Part shown: positions 9,959 through 16,019 of the stretch, piece by piece | Position numbering within the stretch: the first letter of the stretch is position 1 | How the letters are laid out: every line of letters begins with the position of its first letter | Origin: Leishmania donovani | Taxonomy: Eukaryota > Euglenozoa > Kinetoplastea > Trypanosomatida > Trypanosomatidae | Reading direction: 5' to 3' | Assembly: GCF_000227135.1 (NCBI RefSeq) | Contig: NC_018243.1 | Location: 365,396 to 381,414, forward strand | Length of the DNA stretch: 16,019 bases | Notes under the pieces: generated by a model | Databases searched by the model: none | Told to the model about the DNA's origin: nothing | What the model saw: only the letters and a program-made list of their open reading frames with translations | Program-made: the position numbers and the translations under genes

Positions 9959-10003
9959 GACTGGAGCCACTGCGAAGGCAGCCGGACCAGCGTAGACGCT
10001 GAA
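9959..10003 (+). pseudogene. RNase H-like remnant of the retroelement
   Basis: The frame reads DWSHCEGSRTSVDAE. The S-H-C triplet followed by an acidic V-D pair is the spacing seen near the end of ingi/L1Tc-type RNase H domains. The open frame around it (9866-10144) is short and has no RT motif. Confidence 0.4.
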
Positions 10004-10575
10004 AAAAGTGGTGTGGCAGTCGCTGCGGAGTCGCTCTCCCGTCTCACGGCAGTCGGCAGGGACCCTACGGAAGCGGTGGGTGGCATGCGGCGACGTATCT
10101 GGGCACCAATCCGGACGCTGCTGGCGCGCTACGTGCGCTTCTGATTTCCGTAATCTTGTGTCCACTGTGAGGAGGAACACGGCGGCGAAGCTGACAAGCG
10201 TGCGAGGTCCGCAGTGTGAGAGGAGGCGACGCCCACCGCACGGATCGCGGACCGGAACACCGGTCTCAACTTCCGGGCGGACATCCCCTGCGTCCGCGAT
10301 GTGCTTAGCGTGACGCTGCGACACACAGGCGGCGTGGCTGCGACGGCCCGACACCAAAGAGGAAGGCTGCTGGGCTCGCGATGTGACGGGAGGCCATGCT
10401 CGCTCAGCTCCGCGCGGGCGTCTGTCTGTGCTTGGGACTCGTGCAGCGGTAGGTGGCTGGCGGTGACAGCATGGCGTGCAGACAGTGTGCTGCCCGCCAC
10501 GGCGCTAGAGCTGTGGTGCCTCCGCCCCCCGTCCCACATATTTGTCTCGCTCTGAGGACATCCGACCTGGCGTTG

Positions 10576-10776
10576 TGCCCGATATGCCACGCGAGATTCG
10601 TGGATCGCTCGAGGCTGGAGGCACACATCGTTTCGGGCAATGATCTAATTACGGCATTTCGCTCCTGCGGCACGGGCGCCTCCCGTTGGGTGTCTGTGGT
10701 TGCCTCCCTGTGCCCCTCTTCAGATCGACAGACTGCGAGATCGCTGTGCGCAGGCACATGCTGATGCACGGGACTC
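10576..10776 (+). pseudogene. Two degenerate C2H2 zinc-finger remnants in different frames
   Basis: The first finger, CPICHARFVDRSRLEAH, keeps both cysteines and the first histidine but lacks the second. The second, about 100 bases later and shifted by one frame, keeps H-x3-H in VRRHMLMHG with an irregular cysteine pair (CGC) upstream. The order and spacing suggest a formerly continuous tandem-finger C-terminus broken by an indel. Confidence 0.45.
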
Positions 10777-11245
10777 TTTCGCTTGACAGACCCTCTCCTG
10801 GGAAAGGCATGTGGGTGGAGGCCGTGGTAGTGGAATGCCCTCCTTCCGCCACAGGCTCATAGCGGCGTCCCACCTGCCGCGGCGCATGTGGGCAAGCCAT
10901 CCAGAAACTTCCCCCACGCAATAAAGCCGTTCCGAAGCCGGCCCCAGGATCCGATGGTGTGAGCACTTCGCGCACGCGCTGGCAGGCACAGAGGTGACAC
11001 AGTGTATCGCATCGACACAAGGCATCCAGAGGGCGGCAGACCAAGGGCGATGGCCAGAAAAGGCGCGAAGGGCTCCCGTACCGATCGGCCCCACAGCGCA
11101 TGTGTGCGAAGAGCACGTGGAGACGGTGCACCAGCACCGTCGCAGCGATAATCCGCCAAGTCACATGCCGGAGCGTATAGATGCGAAGGTGGCGCGGATG
11201 GACTATCCGTATGGGATAGCGAAAGCAGCTCAGCGGCAACACTTA

Positions 11246-11939
11246 CCGACACACTCACATACACATACTCCCATCCCGTCTTTCCGGCTCCTGTGGTTCG
11301 TTGAACTGCCTCTTGGCTTCCCTTGGTCGCTCCTCTCATCCTCCGATATCGCGTCGACGTCGACTTCTTTATCCATTTTCTTAGCGCGTGCGCACGCATA
11401 CATACGTTTTTGTTTTGTACTCCCATTCTTTTCGTTTTCCGTGACGATGGTGATGCGCCCTCGTGGATGCACAGGATCCATGCGACTCATGACCGTTTTC
11501 AATGACATTTTTTTCTGTGTACATGGGGCAGACATATCTGAGTGCATGCGCGGGCGTCTGCTCGTGGTGAGGCCGACGGGGAGAGGCTTTCACCGAGACG
11601 CTACACTTATGCGTCTTGATGGACCTCATCCCTCTCTCCTGCTCTATATAGATGTTCTCTCGTCTCAGCTCTCACTTCGACTTTACCTCCCACTCAAGTC
11701 TGTGTGTGTGAGTGCTCCATGCGCTCTCTCTTGATTTGTGTGTGCCAACGCCCGGCCTTCTCCACCTTCTGCACCTCTCAACTCCCCCGGGTCGCTTATC
11801 TGACCCTGTGAACACACACACACACATCCATATCTATGCATACATATACGTAGACACACACACACACATATATATATATATAGGCATATATCTATGCATA
11901 TTATGTATGTGTGCATCTTTACATGCACCCGCGCATAAT
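11246..11939 (+). other. Intergenic stretch with CA and TA microsatellites, no gene seen
   Basis: The sequence is pyrimidine-rich at 11330-11450 and 11625-11700. Compound CA/TA repeats span 11812-11882: (CA)n ends near 11826, then (AC)n runs directly into (AT)n at about 11854-11882. No open frame has coding-like composition. Antisense frames crossing here translate the microsatellites and were discarded. Confidence 0.6.
11812..11882 (+). repeat. Compound CA/TA microsatellite
   Basis: An ACACAC run at 11812-11826 is followed by degenerate TATCTATGCATACATATA sequence and then by an (AC)n-(AT)n junction ending near 11882. This is a typical trypanosomatid intergenic dinucleotide repeat. Confidence 0.85.
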
Positions 11940-12012
11940 ACGCTTCGACCGCCTCACTCGCTCCCTCCCCGTGTCTTTCCGTCCCTCCTCTTTTCCGTAT
12001 AATGTGTTGCAG
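11940..12012 (+). promoter_or_regulatory. Polypyrimidine tract and predicted trans-splice acceptor for the small membrane protein
   Basis: A C/T-rich tract (for example CTCCCTCCCCGTGTCTTTCC and GTCCCTCCTCTTTTCC) is followed by GTATAATGTGTTGCAG, with AG at 12011-12012. This would give a leader of about 330 bases before ATG 12343. That leader contains other ATGs (for example at 12063), so the acceptor actually used could lie further downstream. Confidence 0.45.
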
Positions 12013-12342
12013 AGGCCAGTGTGGCGGACTAGAGCAATTTTTTCGCCGTTGTGAACCCTCGCATGACCACACGGGACGCGCTTGGCGGTCACACGCAGGT
12101 ATTGAAGCAGCTCCCCCCATTGACCCGCGTATTATCGAGCTGGAGAAGGAGGGAGGGGGAGAGGGAGCTTGCGTTTGCTGCATGCTCGGTGAGGTTTCCA
12201 TGTGCGACTCGATCTCAGAGTCCCTACGCATCTCACAGTTAGATATCACCGCCCGCTCGACTTGGTGCTGCGTGGCGACGAAGGCGCAGGTGGCGCGGTT
12301 GCCTCGAGGGGCGTCTTGGCGCGACTCAGCCTCTTCCGTTGA

Positions 12343-12603
12343 ATGCGCCTTCATTTTCGCGCGAGGCGGAGAGGCCACGCCAGGAGTTTGATAACGTGCC
12401 TCGTTGCCCTGGCAGTGGCGCTTCTCACGCTGTGGGCCATTGTGTGGGTTGTGCTCATTGTGAGCAATGTCCGTTTCCAAGAGGAGGGGTGGCTCCCGCA
12501 CGCCAATCATCTCCACCGGAAGGCGCAAGAGGAGGCGTTCCTGAAGGCGCTCATGGCCGAGGCGGGACGGCGGCAACGGGGGCAGCGGCAAGGTTTAGCA
12601 TGA
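12343..12603 (+). CDS. Small single-helix membrane protein, unknown function
   Basis: 86 residues with strongly G/C-biased third positions, like the Stealth-family genes and unlike the flanks. I chose ATG 12343 because the product then starts with a compact basic segment (RARRRGHAR, residues 6-14). One hydrophobic helix follows at about residues 16-41 (ITCLVALAVALLTLWAIVWV), then a charged, helix-prone tail with EEAFLKALMAEAG and a basic end, RRQRGQRQG. The basic side before the helix predicts that the N-terminus faces the cytosol or matrix. I do not recognise the family. It sits on the same strand as the Stealth-family copies, between copies 2 and 3, so in a polycistronic genome it would be co-transcribed, but shared function does not follow. 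It could be a small mitochondrial or secretory-pathway membrane protein. Confidence 0.6.
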   Translation: MRLHFRARRRGHARSLITCLVALAVALLTLWAIVWVVLIVSNVRFQEEGWLPHANHLHRKAQEEAFLKALMAEAGRRQRGQRQGLA

Positions 12604-12840
12604 TGGTGCGCGCCGATGACACGAATAATGAAGGGAGGAGTGGGAGGGCTTGCGGTGTGTGCGTGTGCGTGTGTGTGGCGGAGGGGAGGGGCTAAGGTGG
12701 GGGTGGCGGCGGCGTTAGTGCGCCATGATGTGATGGCGCCTTTCGAAAGGCAGAGCACCGCAGCTCTATGAGAGTGCTGTTTCGAACACGCAGCAGAGGA
12801 GCTGAGGAGGGAAGGGGCCAAGGGCTGCAGCTGGCATTGA
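12604..12840 (+). other. 3' flank of the small membrane protein
   Basis: G-rich sequence with GTGTGCGTGTGC-type repeats near 12654-12676 and several G runs (12683-12703). No gene seen; it probably includes the 3' UTR. Confidence 0.5.
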
Positions 12841-12883
12841 TGACCCTCTCCGCACCCCTCATGCCTCACTCCCCTCCTTTCAG
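12841..12883 (+). promoter_or_regulatory. Predicted trans-splice acceptor upstream of the second small ORF
   Basis: The tract CTCACTCCCCTCCTTTCAG has its AG at 12882-12883 and is a textbook acceptor. A second one, CTGTCTTTCCTCTTAG, has its AG at 12915-12916. Both precede ATG 12975, which supports a transcript starting here even though the downstream frame is broken. Confidence 0.5.
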
Positions 12884-12974
12884 CACTGCCGCGCTGTCTG
12901 CTGTCTTTCCTCTTAGCCTGAGCGGTGACTGTTGTAGACGTCATGCCGGCTGTCCGGCGGGAGCACGCACAACA

Positions 12975-13258
12975 ATGGACGTCCACCTGACACGCACGCG
13001 ACACGCAACGAGAACGATGGCCTTACTGTGCTGTTACTGCCCTCTCTCTCTCTCTCACCCGGCCTCGAGGCTGCAGGGCCCGCTGTGTTTTTCCCGGCTG
13101 CCCTTATCCCTGCTGTTGACCCGCTCCACCACACCCCCGCCTGGCTCGCGCTTGGGGCGGGCCTCGAGGCACTTTGTGTTTACTTGGCTACAAGAGGAAC
13201 CATGTATGCCTTCCTACGCCAAACCCCTCCGGGGTACCTCCACGGCCCCTCCACGTGA
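12975..13258 (+). pseudogene. Possible small membrane protein gene with a frame break at (CT)7
   Basis: ATG 12975 opens MDVHLTRTRHATRTMALL, with a second ATG at 13017, and reaches a perfect (CT)7 run at 13042-13055. Protein-like sequence then continues in another frame, +2 out of phase, to TGA 13256-13258. It has hydrophobic stretches AGPAVFFPAALIPAV and AWLALGAGLEALCVYLA and ends in MYAFLRQTPPGYLHGPST. One CT unit fewer would join the two parts. In the second frame no ATG occurs before 13202. I recognise no family. Explanations are a sequencing or assembly error in the repeat, a true pseudogene, or chance open frames. The strong upstream acceptor and the G-rich first codon positions favour a real or recently real gene. 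Confidence 0.35.
13042..13055 (+). repeat. (CT)7 microsatellite at a frame break
   Basis: Seven CT units lie inside the possible small ORF, at the point where the protein-like frame changes. Confidence 0.9.
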
Positions 13259-14584
13259 GACGGCGTCCCCACACCCAAAACTCGGGCAGACGCGGGTGGA
13301 TGCCTCTGCCCTGCTTGTGGCGTAGGAGTTTCTCCTCCCCGCCCCACCTACCGCCGAGCTCGCTCCTCTCTCCTTCGTCCTTTCTCGCTGTGCGCTGTGG
13401 AATGTGTCTGAGCAACAGCCCTCCTCCTCCCTCTCTGCGTCTGTGTCTCTTTTCTGGCTGCTGGCGGAGGAAGACACGGGGCTCCCCTGTGTGACGCCTT
13501 ACCCGGGCGTTGAATGGGAGCTGATGCGAAGCAAGCAGACGGGCGGGTAGGTGGGGTATGTACGCGAGGAGGCTCGTGCGCCGTTCTAGTCATCTTGGCT
13601 TACAGAAGGCTAGGTAGCCTGGGTTTGCGCCTGTGTACGTGAGTGTCTGAGATACACAGTTCCTTCGTTTTTTTTTTCTTCGTGTCTGCGTGCGTGCTTG
13701 CGCGTCTTTCATGTCGACGACGTCATGGCTGCCGATGCCAATGCAGGCAAAACACGGGAAGGCGAAGGGCAACGGCATCAGAAAGAGAGTCCAGCTGAGC
13801 GACACCCACACCCACTCCCACGTGCGGCATACTCATGTGTTGGGCTGCGTCACGCAGCCGAGTGCACTCAAAAACGTGCAGTGGCATGCATCATTGTCGT
13901 GGGCATGATCGCTGCCGCTCCCATGCTCAGCGGAGAGACACTGCTGTGCTTTCATGTTTGTACACACTCCGTCGCGTGACGTATATCTACCACACCCTAG
14001 CGCTCTCTCCCGATCTCCATCATGTTCCCTCGTTCCTTACCGCGTCGTGCTCGCGACGATAGCATATACTGCACGCACACACAGATCTGTCCGCACACCG
14101 CCATTCTCTCGCGTCGGCGGCACGCCGCCCCTACTCGTTCTTCGCGAGAGATGCTCTTCACTAATAAGGCGCTGTCTCGTCCTATTCGACCCTTCCTGCA
14201 CGCTGCAGCGCCGACTAACATCAAGTGACAGGGATAGGAGGGAAGACACCTGACTTAGAGCCCTCCGTATGGCGTCGCCGTCACCCGCCTTGCTCAGTGC
14301 GTCTCTCCCCCCTCTCTCTCACGTGCCGGGCGTCTCGCCATTGAAGTCTGCGCCGCTTAGCCATAGCTTGGCTGCTGTGTGCCCTTCTTCCGTCTCGACC
14401 GCCCCCTCCCCTCTATTCCGTACTGCGTCTGAAGCGTAAAGAAGACACGCACACACGCAGACACACAAAAGAAAACGCGCTGCAGCACGTGGGCGTATGT
14501 GCGTTAGGGATTGGGACACTCGATGGGGCGGGGCACACACGTGGAGGGGCGAATGTGACGCAGCGCATCCACGCATCCTCCACT
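13259..14584 (+). other. Intergenic stretch between the small ORFs and copy 3
   Basis: No convincing gene. It contains a T10 run at 13668-13677, pyrimidine-rich tracts near 13325-13385, 14300-14320 and 14385-14420, and CA-rich patches near 14445-14470. One weak frame (13725-13979) with a hydrophobic segment is listed separately. Confidence 0.55.
13725..13979 (+). other. Weak ORF with one hydrophobic segment, doubtful
   Basis: 84 codons from ATG 13725: a polar, charged N-terminal half followed by RAVACIIVVGMIAAAPML, which could span a membrane, then a short tail. The order basic tail then helix superficially resembles the N-termini of copies 2 and 3, but no residue-level similarity was found. 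Third-position bias is weak. The first AG after the upstream T-rich tract (13744-13745) falls inside the frame, so the ATG may not be on any mRNA. It may be a decayed 5' end of another array member or chance. Confidence 0.15.
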
Positions 14585-14647
14585 TCTCCCATGCCTCGTG
14601 CTCCCTGCGTTGCTGTGCTTTCCTTTGGTAACCTGCTGCTCTTAAAG
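14585..14647 (+). promoter_or_regulatory. Polypyrimidine tract and predicted trans-splice acceptor for copy 3
   Basis: C/T-rich sequence containing GTGCTTTCCTTTGG and CTGCTGCTCTTAAAG has its AG at 14646-14647. The leader to ATG 14737 would be about 89 bases and would contain the (AT)14 repeat and two upstream ATGs. Acceptors following the tract at 14385-14420 (AG 14433-14434) are an alternative. Confidence 0.4.
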
Positions 14648-14697
14648 GCCTGCACATACAAACACATACAGACACATACATGTATACATCCACATAA

Positions 14698-14700
<3 letters not shown>

Positions 14701-14728
<28 letters not shown>
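14701..14728 (+). repeat. (AT)14 microsatellite abutting the copy 3 start
   Basis: Fourteen AT units lie eight bases before the predicted ATG at 14737. The last AT followed by G creates an ATG at 14727. Another ATG at 14697 reads straight through the repeat as Ile-Tyr repeats and stops at TGA 14748-14750, overlapping the main start out of frame. Confidence 0.9.
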
Positions 14729-14731
<3 letters not shown>

Positions 14732-14736
14732 ACTCG

Positions 14737-16019
14737 ATGAGTCATCATGAGCGAAGCCGCGGCACCAAGGCTGGCGTTGCGGCAGAGACGGCGTTCATTC
14801 CAGATGTTCCTGCCAAGATGGGGCGCGGCAGCATGTTTGCGCGAGAACGGCACGAGCGTCGCCGCGGGATACGACGACTGATCCTCCCGTGTGTGTGTTT
14901 CTTGCTGGCTTCGTAGCGGGTTGGATGCTCCACAACATGTTTCGTGCCACGATAGCTGTGCCCCACGACATTGGGGCAGCAGTGGTGGCGCAGCCGAAGC
15001 GTGAGGGCGTTGGCCAGACTGGGATGCCACGGCCCACCACACCGCCATTGCCTTCCGCTAAGTTCAAGCTGCCCTCCAACGATTCGCGAACGAAGACGCC
15101 AGCAACGAAAGCATCCGGTGCGCGAAAGGTGGGTCCGCGAGTCCGCGGCGGGGATCGTAGTCACTACAGTGAGGAAGGCAAGTACGCCCCGGAGGAGCCG
15201 CGCCTCCTGCCTGGGCTGCAGATCCAGCGGCGCACCTTCACCCCGGCGGAGCTGCTTGAGCGCTTCGGCGACACGGACATCACCTACAGCTTCGTCAACG
15301 GCAGCGAGGCGAACCACCAGTATCGGAAGCTCGTCCAAAAAGCGTGCTTAATGGCCGTTCTCAAGGCCGAGAATGACTCGTATATGTCGCTGAATCGCGA
15401 CTTCACCGCAGGCGCCTCTACCACCTCACCAAGGAAAGTTTATGCAGCCACGCCGGCAGAGATGCCCGCAGAGGCGGCGGCCGACCAGAAAAGAGAGCTG
15501 TTGTCTGGGCTGCAGGCTGCGACTACCTCTGCGCCACTCAATACTACCTCCACGACCGCGACGACACCCTTTTCACATCTGTCGTGTGTGCCCTCGCTAT
15601 TACGACCCGTCTTGGGACCGCGCAAAACCTTTGCCGAGCTCGTGAAGCGCGTCACAGCTGCTGCCGGCCACGGTGTCGACAACCGTGATCGCGAGACGGA
15701 CGAGCTGCGGCACAGCCTGCGCAGCGTGGAGCAGCACGTGCGGTGGCACCGCGGCCGCGTGGTGATGGTGTCGCCCGGGCACCACCCGACGTGGGTGGAC
15801 GGCGCGAAGAACTTCCTTGCTGGGATGTGCGGCGGTGCGCGCGTGCAGGCGCTGCGGTCGAGCGGGACGCACCTGCGCGTGACGACTGTGCACCAGGACG
15901 CCGTGATGCCGTACGGGATGCGGCTGACGGTGGACTCGCACGTGATCGAGCAGCACCTGTGGCGCGTGCGCAGCATGACACCCGTGCACGTGTACATGAA
16001 CGACGACTACTTTGTGAAC
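14737..16019 (+). pseudogene. Stealth-family phosphotransferase, 5' part with a frame break in the membrane anchor (copy 3, partial)
   Basis: ATG 14737 opens MSHHERSRGTKAGVA and, after RHERRRGIRRLILP, reaches TAG at 14914-14916 (59 codons). The rest of the protein lies in the frame of codons divisible by 3. It starts with the second half of a membrane helix (FLAGFVAGWML), passes through a stem and is open to the window edge. The switch falls at (GT)5, 14889-14898; one GT unit fewer would join them. In the downstream frame the first ATG is 14925, inside the helix. Beyond it come CR1 (15270-15308, DTDITYSFVNGSE) and CR2 from about 15699 to MNDDYFVN at the edge, with the NDD motif that is catalytically important in the family. 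CR1 and CR2 are nearly identical to copy 2, while the tail, stem and the 321-base insert between CR1 and CR2 are unrelated. It could be a recent pseudogene, a sequencing error, or a slippage-variable gene. Confidence 0.75.
14889..14898 (+). repeat. (GT)5 run at the copy 3 frame break
   Basis: Five GT units after CTCCC lie within the codons of the predicted signal anchor. The frame before the run carries the basic tail and the frame after it carries the rest of the helix and the catalytic domain. Confidence 0.9.

Larger units (their letters stand above)
9600..11245 (+). mobile_element. Degenerate ingi/L1Tc-related retroelement (DIRE-like), possibly with a SIDER-like tail
   Basis: This stretch is GC-rich and compositionally unlike the surrounding CA/CT-rich intergenic DNA. 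It keeps protein-like fragments in several + frames broken by stops. At 9959-10003 a frame reads DWSHCEGSRTSVDAE, which resembles the SHCG..RN..VD end of the RNase H domain in ingi/L1Tc elements. At 10576-10626 a frame-1 fragment reads CPICHARFVDRSRLEAH, a C-x2-C-x12-H half zinc finger. At about 10731-10776, now in frame 0, DCEIAVRRHMLMHG retains an H-x3-H pair. Remnants of RNase H followed by C2H2 fingers in that order fit the C-terminus of the ingi/L1Tc clade, known in Leishmania as DIREs. The part from about 10800 to 11245 has no frame left and may be a SIDER-like tail. The boundaries are approximate; no target-site duplication or poly(A) tail was found. Confidence 0.5.

Noticed and set aside
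9600..11245. Site-specific SLACS/CZAR element or TATE transposon
   Set aside because: No spliced-leader target sequence, no RT or tyrosine-recombinase motif seen; the RNase H then C2H2 order fits ingi/L1Tc better.
11683..12591. 302-codon antisense frame
   Set aside because: It translates the CA/TA microsatellites as Ile/Tyr/Cys/Val repeats and lies opposite the better-supported small membrane protein.
14697..14750. Ile-Tyr repeat peptide through (AT)14 as a real protein
   Set aside because: It is a simple-repeat translation; kept only as a possible upstream ORF.
5448..16019. Assignment to the phosphoglycan beta-1,3-galactosyltransferase (SCG-type) family
   Set aside because: The conserved motifs (DxD...VNGSE, DELRHSLRS, NDDYF) fit Stealth CR1/CR2 rather than a beta-galactosyltransferase.
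1..16019. tRNA, rRNA, CRISPR arrays, phage or bacterial defence systems
   Set aside because: No cloverleaf, rRNA core or spaced direct repeats were recognised, and the sequence is eukaryotic in style.

Overview
This window looks like nuclear DNA of a trypanosomatid, most likely Leishmania or a close relative. Coding stretches are very GC-rich with G/C-rich third codon positions. There are no introns, all supportable genes lie on the + strand, long polypyrimidine tracts followed by AG (trans-splice acceptors) precede the genes, and CA/GT/TA/CT microsatellites fill the long intergenic stretches. There is also a decayed ingi/L1Tc-type retroelement. The species cannot be fixed from the sequence alone.

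The main content is a tandem array of at least three members of one family. Copy 1 (2-364) is only the 3' end. Copy 2 (5448-8407) is nearly complete but is broken by a 908-base run of N. Copy 3 (14737 to the window end) is a 5' part. Copies 2 and 3 carry Stealth-type conserved regions (CR1 with a DxDxxYSFVNGSE core, CR2 beginning DELRHSLRSVE, and in copy 3 the MNDDYF end of CR2). This places them among Stealth/GlcNAc-1-phosphotransferase-like hexose-1-phosphate transferases. The layout is a short basic cytosolic tail, one signal-anchor helix, a low-complexity stem and a lumenal catalytic domain, which fits a Golgi enzyme. In Leishmania the obvious candidate role is sugar-phosphate transfer in phosphoglycan (LPG/PPG-type) assembly; that role is inference.

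The copies are mosaics. CR1, CR2 and the C-terminal block are almost identical at nucleotide level, while the N-terminus, stem and the insert between CR1 and CR2 are unrelated. This suggests gene conversion homogenising the catalytic parts. Copy 3 has a frame break at a (GT)5 run inside its membrane anchor.

Layout: 2-364 copy 1 end; 365-5280 long intergenic/UTR stretch with no convincing gene; 5281-5447 5' leader with a short upstream ORF; 5448-8407 copy 2; 8408-9600 3' flank with microsatellites and a G-quadruplex motif; about 9600-11245 degenerate retroelement; 11246-12342 repeats, splice acceptor and leader; 12343-12603 small single-helix membrane protein; 12975-13258 possible second small ORF broken at a (CT)7 run; 13259-14736 intergenic, ending with an (AT)14 microsatellite against the copy 3 start; 14737-16019 copy 3. 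No rRNA, tRNA or CRISPR was recognised.
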